A stretch of 64,000 nucleotides of DNA from Aeromonas veronii (GTDB taxonomy: Bacteria; Pseudomonadota; Gammaproteobacteria; Enterobacterales; Aeromonadaceae): contig NZ_CP157875.1 of assembly GCF_040215105.1 (NCBI RefSeq), positions 341,001 to 405,000 on the forward strand. Direction: 5' to 3'. Of the stretch, positions 47,686 to 57,613 are shown in pieces (the first letter of the stretch is position 1; every line of letters begins with the position of its first letter). The position numbers and the translations under genes were made by a program. The notes beneath the pieces are model-generated. The model had not been told where the DNA came from. It ran no database searches and worked only from the letters and a program-made list of their open reading frames with translations.

Positions 47686-48231
47686 AATCTCTCTTCCACC
47701 TTTATATGCCGACCAGCTGACTGGTCTGGGTTCACTCACAATATTGCTGCCGTACAAGTCCATCATCGTCTTGTCTGACGCGGGATTGCCAGCGGGTCGC
47801 TGATGGGGCCTGGCCCTGTCATCGACCTACGGATTAGCTCGCCATAGTAACAGTTGATGTGCGGGTTCGCACATCTTTAGCGCCGCAGGAGCGGTTTGAA
47901 TCAGGGCCCTGGCGGATGGGAATACGCTATCGCAGTTGCCGCGATCCCGGCAAGTGCGGTCATGGGGGCTGGCTCACGTCCTGGTATTTTTATGGGGATC
48001 AGGAGAGTGATCACAGTTCGTGCAATCATGTCTCATTTGCCCCCCCAAATAGGGGGGATCTCCTAGTTCACTGTATTGCCTGATAAAAAAACGATTTTAT
48101 TGCGGTTCGAACGAGGCCTAATGCTTTTTTAATGCTGTGTAAAAACTTCGACTTGTTACTCTCTTGCGACCATAGCTGGCGTATGAAACGACGATTCAAG
48201 CCGACAGGCACACAGTTCAAGGAAGAGCCCC
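47686..48231. promoter_or_regulatory. Long intergenic control region between ssb and csgD
   Basis: About 546 bases. It includes a hairpin GATGTGCG-GGTT-CGCACATC (47856-47875), a symmetrical C7-AAATA-G6 element (48040-48057), and a direct repeat TAATGCT (48119-48125 and 48130-48136, one helical turn apart) before csgD. The csgD ribosome binding site AAGGAAG is at its end. Long csgD leaders are usual for this heavily regulated gene. Confidence 0.5.
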
Positions 48232-48876
48232 ATGAAGACCGAGACTCCGCTGGTACTCGTGACCGAAGGCAACGTTCAGGCAAGTACCTTTACGAGCTAT
48301 CTGATGGCTCAACTGGGTCAGCCCATATGCCTCATCAGCCATCCGGATCAACTGCTGACCATCACGAACTGCAGCCTGTTTCTGGTCGATCTGGACTACC
48401 TCAAGTCAAGCCAGCAGTTTGGCTGGCATCGGGACATCGCCGCCTTCGATTCGGCCCATACCGTGTTGCTCAATGCGCCGACCAACACGGACCGGGATCT
48501 GCTGCTGATGTGGCCCAACACCAGCGGTCTCTTCTTTCGTCAGGATCCTCTGGATCGGCTGGTCGCCGGCATCAAGAAGGTGATGCAGGGGGAGTTCTGG
48601 ATCCCCCGTCATCTGATGTGCGAGCTGGTCAGCTATTACCGTCAAGGGATCGAGCCGACCCAGCGCAGCCAGAGCCTGTTGACGGTGCGCGAGCGCGAGA
48701 TCATCCGCTATCTGATGACGGGAGCCTCCAACACCGAGATCGCCGACAGCCTGTTTGTCAGTGAGCACACCATCAAGTCCCACCTTTATAACGTCTTCAA
48801 GAAGTTGAACGTCAAGAACCGGCTGCAGGCGGTGAGCTGGGCCAAAGAGTACCTCGACATGACGAGCTCCCACTGA
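48232..48876 (+). CDS. csgD: Curli and biofilm regulator CsgD
   Basis: 214 residues. A receiver-like N-terminal half (about 1-130), without a recognisable phosphoacceptor DVxMP, is followed by a LuxR-type HTH (about 147-210, LTVREREIIRYLMTGASNTEIADSLFVSEHTIKSHLYN). Length and order match CsgD of enterobacteria (216). It activates curli genes and other biofilm functions. The stop overlaps csgE (TGATG). Because the next genes run the same way, csgDEFG is one operon. Confidence 0.92.
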   Translation: MKTETPLVLVTEGNVQASTFTSYLMAQLGQPICLISHPDQLLTITNCSLFLVDLDYLKSSQQFGWHRDIAAFDSAHTVLLNAPTNTDRDLLLMWPNTSGLFFRQDPLDRLVAGIKKVMQGEFWIPRHLMCELVSYYRQGIEPTQRSQSLLTVREREIIRYLMTGASNTEIADSLFVSEHTIKSHLYNVFKKLNVKNRLQAVSWAKEYLDMTSSH

Positions 48877-49322
48877 TGCGGGCCTGGGGGCTGTGCCTCT
48901 GGCTGCTGTCCGGTGCCGCGCTGGCCAGCGAAGGGGGGATCAAGGATGCCAACGCCCCGCTGGAATCCCTGCAACCCGAGCAGGAGAACGATCGCATCGA
49001 GATCGGGGGGTTGGTGATAGATCGCACTTTCACACGCTTTGGCCAGAGTTTTTATCGCCACTTCAGCCGGCTTCGAGAGGATGAAGATCCTGCCGGACGG
49101 GATAACCTCACCATACACGAGCGGCCGACGGCACGCTGGGGCAGCCTTATCTGGATCACCGCCAATCGCAAGGTGCTGTTTCGCACTAGCCTCTCACCGG
49201 TGCGTAGCCAGGGAGAAGAGAGCGCACAGCAGGCCTGGGGGCAGGTAAAGACGGTTTTACAGCAGCAGAAGGTGGCCATGCTGTTCATGGATACCTTCGA
49301 TCTGGAACACGATGAACTATAA
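48876..49322 (+). CDS. csgE: Curli assembly accessory protein CsgE
   Basis: 148 residues with a signal peptide (MRAWGLCLWLLSGAALA). The mature part has the CsgE landmarks: IDRTFTRFGQSFYRHFS, DNLTIHERPTARWGSLIWI and the acidic C-terminus DTFDLEHDEL. CsgE caps the CsgG pore at the periplasmic side and selects subunits. It is longer than E. coli CsgE, mainly by an N-terminal acidic insert (about 20-45). Confidence 0.93.
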   Translation: MRAWGLCLWLLSGAALASEGGIKDANAPLESLQPEQENDRIEIGGLVIDRTFTRFGQSFYRHFSRLREDEDPAGRDNLTIHERPTARWGSLIWITANRKVLFRTSLSPVRSQGEESAQQAWGQVKTVLQQQKVAMLFMDTFDLEHDEL

Positions 49323-49333
49323 GGACATGACAT

Positions 49334-49735
49334 ATGTGCTCACGCCTGCTGCTCCTGGCGTTGACGGTCGGCATGACGGCCTCTGCCTCGGAGCTTGTGT
49401 ATAAGCCCATCAACCCCAGTTTTGGTGGCAACCCCCTCAACAGTGCCCATCTGCTGGGCACGGCGAATGCCCAGAACGACTACAAGGACCCGTCTGCCGG
49501 CAGCAGCTCGGGGGGAACCTCGGCTCTGGACAGGCTCACCTCCAACCTGCAGTCGCGGCTGGTGAGTCAGCTGCTTGCCGATATCGGCAGGGATGGCAGT
49601 CAAAGCGGCAGCCTGGTCACCGACGAGTTCGCGATCAATGTGCTGGATCAGGATGGCACCCTGGCCATCTCCATCACGGACAGGGCAACGAACGAAACCA
49701 CCCTGATCGAAGTCAACGGCCTGATAGCCGACTGA
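49334..49735 (+). CDS. csgF: Curli nucleation protein CsgF
   Basis: 133 residues. Signal peptide (about 1-19, LLLLALTVGMTASA), then the CsgF signature of the mature N-terminus, which plugs into CsgG: PINPSFGGNPLNSAHLLGTANAQNDYKDP (only partly quoted in other entries). The C-terminal domain ends LIEVNGLIAD. It anchors the CsgB nucleator at the cell surface. It follows csgE by 11 bases and precedes csgG by 7. Confidence 0.94.
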   Translation: MCSRLLLLALTVGMTASASELVYKPINPSFGGNPLNSAHLLGTANAQNDYKDPSAGSSSGGTSALDRLTSNLQSRLVSQLLADIGRDGSQSGSLVTDEFAINVLDQDGTLAISITDRATNETTLIEVNGLIAD

Positions 49736-49742
49736 GGATGCC

Positions 49743-50594
49743 ATGACAAGGATACAGTTATGCGCGGCCTTGCCCGTGCTCGCCAGCTTGCTCCTCGGGG
49801 GGTGTGCCACCCATATCGGCTCCCCGGAGCCGGAGGAGAAGGCGACCCTGATGCCAAGATCCATCTCCTACAAGGAGCTCATCAGCCTGCCCAAGCCCAA
49901 GGGCAAGATAGTGGCGGCGGTCTACGATTTTCGCGACCAGACCGGCCAATACCTGCCGGCGCCCGCCTCCAACTTCTCCACGGCCGTGACCCAGGGCGGT
50001 GTCGCCATGCTGAGCACGGCGTTGTGGGATTCCCAGTGGTTCGTGCCGCTGGAGCGGGAAGGGCTGCAGAACCTGCTGACCGAGCGCAAGATAGTGCGCG
50101 CTACCCAGAACAAGCCCAACGTGCCCGGCAACAACCAGCAGCAGCTTCCCTCGCTGGTGGCGGCCAATATCCTGATCGAAGGGGGCATCGTGGCCTATGA
50201 CAGCAATGTGCGGACCGGCGGGGCGGGGGCCAAGTACTTTGGCATCGGTGCCAGCGGGGAGTACAGGGTCGATCAGGTCACGGTCAACCTGAGGGCGGTG
50301 GATATCCGCTCCGGCCGCATCCTCAACAGCGTGACCACCTCCAAGACCATCCTCTCCCAGCAGGTGCAGGCCGGGGTGTTCCGCTTCGTCGAGTACAAGC
50401 GGCTGCTGGAGGCGGAGGCGGGCTTCAGTACCAATGAACCGGTACAGATGTGCGTCATGTCCGCCATCGAATCGGCGGTGATCCGGCTCATCGCCAACGG
50501 GGTGCGAGACAACCTCTGGCAGCTTGCCGACAATCGCGATCTGGAAAACCCCATCCTGCAGGGCTATCTGCAAGACAGCGCCCCCATCCTGTGA
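49743..50594 (+). CDS. csgG: Curli secretion channel lipoprotein CsgG
   Basis: 283 residues. Lipobox LLLGGC (lipidated Cys near residue 21) after a short signal sequence. Then the CsgG domain: YKELISLPKPKGKIVAAVYDF, DQTGQYLPAPASNFSTAVTQGGVAM, LLTERKIVRATQNKPN. It forms the nonameric outer-membrane pore through which CsgA, CsgB and CsgF leave. A strong terminator follows, so csgBAC has its own promoter. Confidence 0.96.
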   Translation: MTRIQLCAALPVLASLLLGGCATHIGSPEPEEKATLMPRSISYKELISLPKPKGKIVAAVYDFRDQTGQYLPAPASNFSTAVTQGGVAMLSTALWDSQWFVPLEREGLQNLLTERKIVRATQNKPNVPGNNQQQLPSLVAANILIEGGIVAYDSNVRTGGAGAKYFGIGASGEYRVDQVTVNLRAVDIRSGRILNSVTTSKTILSQQVQAGVFRFVEYKRLLEAEAGFSTNEPVQMCVMSAIESAVIRLIANGVRDNLWQLADNRDLENPILQGYLQDSAPIL

Positions 50595-50636
50595 TCCGGA
50601 TGCGCGGCGTGCGCTGCGCAAGTCGACGTGAGAATG

Positions 50637-50662
50637 ACAGACCTTCAGGGGTCTGTTTTTTT
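50637..50662 (+). terminator. Terminator of csgDEFG
   Basis: ACAGACC and GGTCTGT form a 7-bp stem around TTCAGG, followed by a run of Ts. Confidence 0.88.
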
Positions 50663-50723
50663 ATGCCCGATACCTCTTGGCCGCAACCCTACCCGCCCCA
50701 TCAACGGACTCAGCATGAGCTCA

Positions 50724-50743
50724 CACTTTCTGCTCAGAAAGTG
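50724..50743. promoter_or_regulatory. Inverted repeat upstream of csgB
   Basis: CACTTTC and GAAAGTG, seven bases each, are separated by TGCTCA. It is a candidate site for CsgD or another regulator. Confidence 0.45.
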
Positions 50744-50748
50744 AACGC

Positions 50749-50766
50749 TTGAGAATCATTCTCGAA
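50749..50766. promoter_or_regulatory. Fur-like palindrome upstream of csgB
   Basis: GAGAAT-C-ATTCTC, with flanking TTG/GAA, matches 13 of 15 positions of the 7-1-7 Fur site TGATAATnATTATCA. The two mismatches are symmetrical. It is about 70 bases before the csgB start. Confidence 0.55.
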
Positions 50767-50837
50767 TCAGCTTTGTGCCTGATAGCCGCCTTTCAGGGGG
50801 CTGGTGATACTGGTTCGGCACTCCAAAAAGGTAATCA

Positions 50838-51362
50838 ATGATGAAATACCTGCAACGCTTCCTGTTGACCCTGAGTCTGCTCGGCCTGCCCGTGCTGGCG
50901 CAGGATCTGGCGTCGCTGAATGAACTCGACACGGGCAATGAGCTCGAGCTGGTTCAGCGTGGGGACGCCAATCAGGCACAGCTTTGGCAACTCGGATCGG
51001 ACAACGAGCTGCAACTCGGCCAGCAGGGCAATGACAACCGGCTGCGTCTGGTGCAACGGGGCTCACAGCAGTCCCTGAGTCTGGATCAGGTCGGCGATCA
51101 GCACTGGGTCGAGGCCGTGCAGCTTGGCGTGGGCAACAGCGCCGAGCTGTATCAGGCGGGCATCGGCAACCAGATCTGGCTATGGCAGCAAGGAGTGGAT
51201 AACCAGGCCTGGATCAGCCAGAGCGGATATGACAATCGGGCGCGGGCCGTGCAGCTCGGTGATGGCAACCTGGCCAGCATAGAGCAGAACGGCACCAGTC
51301 TGTCGGCCACCGTCATTCAGGCGGGCGCCAACCAGCAAGTGAAAATCGTTCAAACCAACTGA
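50838..51362 (+). CDS. csgB: Curlin minor subunit and nucleator CsgB
   Basis: 174 residues from the first of two ATGs (AAAAAGG upstream). Signal peptide (about 1-22, LQRFLLTLSLLGLPVLA). Then about six curlin repeats with the QxG..N pattern (VQRGDANQAQLWQLGSDNEL, QQGNDNRLRLVQRG, QLGVGNSAELYQAGIGNQI). CsgB is held at the surface by CsgF and templates CsgA fibre growth. Its own strand lies 35 bases before csgA. Confidence 0.9.
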   Translation: MMKYLQRFLLTLSLLGLPVLAQDLASLNELDTGNELELVQRGDANQAQLWQLGSDNELQLGQQGNDNRLRLVQRGSQQSLSLDQVGDQHWVEAVQLGVGNSAELYQAGIGNQIWLWQQGVDNQAWISQSGYDNRARAVQLGDGNLASIEQNGTSLSATVIQAGANQQVKIVQTN

Positions 51363-51396
51363 GCTTCGGCTCACCGCAAAGCACGAGAGGGAAATC

Positions 51397-52971
51397 ATGT
51401 TCAAACGTACCATTATCGCCTCTGCCGTATTACTGGCGACTTCCAGTGTCTGGGCCGCTTCCGCCAACAACCAGGCTACGGTTGCCCAGTCCGGCAGCAA
51501 CAACCTGGCCACGGTCGAGCAGATCGACAACAGCAACCACAACGAGGCCAGCATCAGCCAGATCGGGGCTGACAACCAGGCGAAAACCGTCCAGAAGAAC
51601 ACCAGCCAGTCTGACGCCAAGGTGGCCCAGACCGGCGCGGGCAACGATGCCCTGGTGACGCAGGAGTCCAGCACCGCCGGATCCCTCGCCGAGGTGGCGA
51701 GCACGGGCAACTTCAACGTCGCCACCGTGACCCAGCAGGTGTTCAACGAAGGCTCCCATGCCTCGGTGAATCAGGTCGGCAATCACAACGTCGCCGATGT
51801 GAAGCAGGACAACGGTGATGGTGCCAGCTCCATCGTGAGCCAGGTGGGCAACAACAACGATGCCAATATCGACAACTACTGGTCCGATAAAGCCATTGCC
51901 AATATCAGCCAGACCGGCAATGACCATGAGGCCCGGGTCTCCCAGCAGATCGCCGACGGGGCGGAAGCCCAGGTGAGTCAGAGCGGCAACCTGAACAAGG
52001 CGACCGTCACCCAGGCCACTGGCAGCTATGGCTACACCTACCCGGAAGGCACCCTGGCCAAGGTGACCCAGTCTGGCAGCGGCAACGAGGCCGTGGTCGA
52101 TCAGCGTGACCTCGACAACAAGGCCTATGTCACCCAGAGCGGCGTCGACGGCTATGTGAAGACGGCGCAATCCGGCTCGGCGGCCGGTGAAGGCAATACC
52201 CTGACGGCCATTCAGGGCGGGATTGGCGAGAGTGCAACCCTGACCCAGACCGGCAACCGCAACGACATCCAGAGCAACCAGGCGGGACAGGATGACGTGC
52301 TGACCGTCCTGCAGTCGGGCGATGACAACCGGGCGATTACCTATCAGAACGGTCTGGGCGAGCAGGCCAGCATCATTCAGGTTGGGGACGGCAACGAGGC
52401 CAATACCGAGCAGCGCGGCGCGGGCAACCAGGCGCGGGTGGATCAGCTGGGCGAGGGCAACGAGGCTGTGGTCAAACAGCTGGCGAGCAGTACGGATGGG
52501 GTTGTGGCCATCGATCAGCAGGGTAACGACAACTACGCCAATGCGGTGCAGGAAGCGGGCAGCAACAACCAGATCGCCATCGTTCAGACCGGGGATCGCA
52601 ACCAGGTGGCGGCCGCCCGTGACGGGGAAGGCAAGGGCGCCTGGACCTGGGGCTCGGACAACGAGCTGATCGTGACCCAGACCGGCAACGACAACTGGGC
52701 CTATGCCGATGCGTCCCACTCCGGGTCGACCGTTACCGTGACCCAGACTGGCGAGCTGAACAACGCCTCCGTCGAATCCTACCTGGGTAGCGACAATGAG
52801 CTGACCGTCAGACAGACCGGCAACCACCATGTAGCCGATGTCTATGTCAACGCCGGCATGAATGGTGGTGGCAACCTGGTCGACGTGGTCCAGACCGCCA
52901 GCTACAACACGGCCCAGGTCGATGTGTATGGCAGCAACAACACGGCCTATGTCTATCAGGGCGGCAATTGA
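51397..52971 (+). CDS. csgA: Giant curlin major subunit CsgA
   Basis: 524 residues, against 151 in E. coli. Signal peptide MFKRTIIASAVLLATSSVWA, then about 20 or more imperfect curlin repeats of roughly 22 residues with conserved Q, G and N (QSGSNNLATVEQ, QIGADNQAKTVQ, QTGNRNDIQSNQ, QSGDDNRAITYQ). The repeats are diverged from one another and punctuated by longer loops (for example YGYTYPEGTLAKVTQ). It should form a tall beta-helix fibre subunit. It is secreted through CsgG. The family call is strong; the fibre properties are inferred. Confidence 0.93.
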   Translation: MFKRTIIASAVLLATSSVWAASANNQATVAQSGSNNLATVEQIDNSNHNEASISQIGADNQAKTVQKNTSQSDAKVAQTGAGNDALVTQESSTAGSLAEVASTGNFNVATVTQQVFNEGSHASVNQVGNHNVADVKQDNGDGASSIVSQVGNNNDANIDNYWSDKAIANISQTGNDHEARVSQQIADGAEAQVSQSGNLNKATVTQATGSYGYTYPEGTLAKVTQSGSGNEAVVDQRDLDNKAYVTQSGVDGYVKTAQSGSAAGEGNTLTAIQGGIGESATLTQTGNRNDIQSNQAGQDDVLTVLQSGDDNRAITYQNGLGEQASIIQVGDGNEANTEQRGAGNQARVDQLGEGNEAVVKQLASSTDGVVAIDQQGNDNYANAVQEAGSNNQIAIVQTGDRNQVAAARDGEGKGAWTWGSDNELIVTQTGNDNWAYADASHSGSTVTVTQTGELNNASVESYLGSDNELTVRQTGNHHVADVYVNAGMNGGGNLVDVVQTASYNTAQVDVYGSNNTAYVYQGGN

Positions 52972-53417
52972 TGAGTCTGTGTGCATCCGGGGGCCTGCGG
53001 GCCCCTTTCTCGTTGGGGGTGGGTCGGCGCCGGAGGTGGCATGCCGGATGGGCGGGCGCCCTGCTCTGCCTCTGTGCCCTGATGCCGGCGCAGGCCGCGC
53101 TGCAAGGTCCGGCCCCCGAGGTCACTCTCAATGCCTTGCAGGACAAACATGGCCTCTCGCTGGCACCCATGCTACTGAGCCAGCAGGGGCAAACCCTCTA
53201 TTATCGACTGGATCTCTGGAGCCAGAGCGGGGCCGGACAGAGCCATCAACAGCAACGAGGACGGCTCGTGCTGGCGGCGGATCGCCCCCATGGACTGGGG
53301 CGACTGACCCTCGGCTTGAGCTGCCCGTATCACGTCAGGTTCAGGCTGCAACTGTGGCAGGAGGAGCGATTGCTGAGTGAAACAGAGCGACCCTTCCAGT
53401 GCGGGTCGACCCCATGA
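52971..53417 (+). CDS. csgC: Curli chaperone CsgC-like protein
   Basis: 148 residues; its ATG overlaps the csgA stop (TGATG). A basic N-terminus and hydrophobic stretch (about 27-44, [18 protein letters not shown]) give a signal peptide. The mature part fits the CsgC/CsgH pattern: [20 protein letters not shown] aligns with the E. coli GSSGQSQTKQ segment and LGRLTLGLS with LTKLSLNIS. The CxC motif of E. coli CsgC is not conserved here. CsgC blocks premature CsgA amyloid formation in the periplasm. Confidence 0.78.
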   Translation: MSLCASGGLRAPFSLGVGRRRRWHAGWAGALLCLCALMPAQAALQGPAPEVTLNALQDKHGLSLAPMLLSQQGQTLYYRLDLWSQSGAGQSHQQQRGRLVLAADRPHGLGRLTLGLSCPYHVRFRLQLWQEERLLSETERPFQCGSTP

Positions 53418-53430
53418 TTTCCGCTGCTAA

Positions 53431-53446
53431 CTGTCTATTCATCCAG
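53431..53446. promoter_or_regulatory. LexA (SOS) box of uvrA
   Basis: CTG-N10-CAG reading CTGTCTATTCATCCAG matches the consensus CTGTATATATATACAG at 12 of 16 positions. It lies 55 bases before the uvrA start. Confidence 0.85.
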
Positions 53447-53500
53447 TAGTCTCTATGCCATACTGGTTCGCTCTGGTTTGTGTATCGAGCGTGCAAGAAG

Positions 53501-56329
<2,829 letters not shown>

Positions 56330-56345
56330 AGCGAGCAAGACGAAC

Positions 56346-56369
56346 AAGGGGCCTTTATGGCCCCTTTTT
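56346..56369 (+). terminator. Terminator of uvrA
   Basis: AAGGGGCC and GGCCCCTT form an 8-bp stem around TTTAT, followed by TTT. Confidence 0.85.
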
Positions 56370-56417
56370 CATGGGGGCTCAAGGCCGGAAAATCTCGAGG
56401 GAGGTGGCTGACAGGGG

Positions 56418-56543
56418 TCAGTGGGTCAGCATCAGGAAGGCGAGGGCAACCACGAAGCCCAGCAAGATAAACAGGAAGGAGCCGATGCCCCAGATGGCTG
56501 CCAATATACCCAGTATTTTGTCTTTTCGAGTCTGTGGTTTCAT
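56418..56543 (-). CDS. Small membrane protein, 41 residues
   Basis: Reads MKPQTRKDKILGILAAIWGI, then GSFLFILLGFVVALAFLMLT and a final H. A short basic N-terminus is followed by a long hydrophobic stretch (about 11-40) that should cross the membrane once or as a hairpin. Codon use is compatible with the host. The ribosome binding site is modest (AGAAGA). It converges on uvrA beyond its terminator. The family was not recognised; tiny one-helix membrane proteins often modulate larger complexes. Confidence 0.6.
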   Translation of the reverse strand: MKPQTRKDKILGILAAIWGIGSFLFILLGFVVALAFLMLTH

Positions 56544-56870
56544 AAATCTTCTATTACAGCCTGCTTACACCGCATTAATAAAATACGCCGTCAGCGACAG
56601 TTAAACAACATCCAGGCTGGATAGTCAGCAAATTAAACATATATTTCATTGGTATTTATAGTGCGGTGTATAAATGCAACTCATGTGTAAGTGTATGTAT
56701 ATAATATGATTTTTATTGGTTCTTGATGGTTTCGCGATCAAACAAAGTTGCGGTGTCAATCCATCTATTTCTTGATAACTATTGAGCTAAATCAATAACT
56801 CTTCATTCACATCCTTTTATAGTTTTCGCGCTTACAACATAGAAAGAAAACAAAAAAAGGGAATTAAGTG
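56544..56870. other. AT-rich gap of about 325 bases upstream of ompW
   Basis: Very AT-rich with several TATAAT-like words, so individual promoters cannot be chosen. It should hold the ompW promoter and leader and the promoter of the 41-residue gene. No coding frame. Confidence 0.4.
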
Positions 56871-57482
56871 ATGAAAAAGATCCTTCCTCTGGTAATCGCA
56901 GCCGCCTTTGCTTCCCCCCTCGCCATGGCACACCAGGCCGGTGATATCCTGGTGCGTGGCGGGCTGGCATTTGTCTCCCCCCAGACCAGCAGCGACGATG
57001 TGCTGGGCACGGGTGAGCTGGATATCGACAGCAACATGCAACTGGGGCTGACCCTCTCCTACATGATCACCGACAACTGGGGCGTCGAGCTGCTGGCGGC
57101 AACACCCTTCTCTCATTCGGTATCGACCCCGGGGCTGGGTGAGGTGGCCAAGGTCAAGCACCTGCCGCCGACCCTGATGGCGCAATACTATTTCGGTGAT
57201 GCCAACAGCAAGGTGCGTCCTTACATAGGGGCGGGCGTCAACTACACCTTCTTCTTCGACGAAGAGGGCCGCGGCGCACTGGATGGCACCGATGTCAGCG
57301 TCGACTCCTCATGGGGGTTGGCGGGTCAGGTGGGGCTGGATATGGCCATCAACGACCGCTGGTTCGTCAACGCCTCCGCCTGGGTCATGGACATCGACAC
57401 CGATGTGCATACCGCGGTGGGCACCATCAACACCTCCATCGACCCGGTCGCCTTCATGTTTGGTGTTGGCTACCGCTTCTGA
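56871..57482 (+). CDS. ompW: Outer-membrane protein OmpW
   Basis: 203 residues from ATG 56871 (AAAGGGAA upstream). Signal peptide MKKILPLVIAAAFASPLAMA, then the 8-stranded OmpW barrel: AGDILVRGGLAFVSPQTSSDD, LGLTLSYMITDNWGVELLAA, HLPPTLMAQYYFGD, KVRPYIGAGVNYTFFF, and terminal GVGYRF with the C-terminal aromatic. OmpW forms a small hydrophobic channel and is often regulated by oxygen, salt and iron. A terminator follows. Confidence 0.97.
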   Translation: MKKILPLVIAAAFASPLAMAHQAGDILVRGGLAFVSPQTSSDDVLGTGELDIDSNMQLGLTLSYMITDNWGVELLAATPFSHSVSTPGLGEVAKVKHLPPTLMAQYYFGDANSKVRPYIGAGVNYTFFFDEEGRGALDGTDVSVDSSWGLAGQVGLDMAINDRWFVNASAWVMDIDTDVHTAVGTINTSIDPVAFMFGVGYRF

Positions 57483-57531
57483 TCCCCATCGGATCGGCCC
57501 ATCGTGGCCAGCTAATCCAGCACGTCTCTTT

Positions 57532-57555
57532 GGCCCGGCACAGTCCGGGCCTTTT
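57532..57555 (+). terminator. Terminator of ompW
   Basis: GGCCCGG and CCGGGCC around CACAGT, followed by TTTT. Confidence 0.85.
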
Positions 57556-57613
57556 CTATTCACGGCCGGACGACGCCTTCGCGGCAGAATCCTCCCGGGC
57601 CAAGAGGCTTTCA

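Noticed and set aside
51397..52971. CRISPR array or DNA tandem repeat in csgA
   Set aside because: The periodicity is at the protein level with an open frame; DNA units are diverged and no direct repeat-spacer pattern exists.
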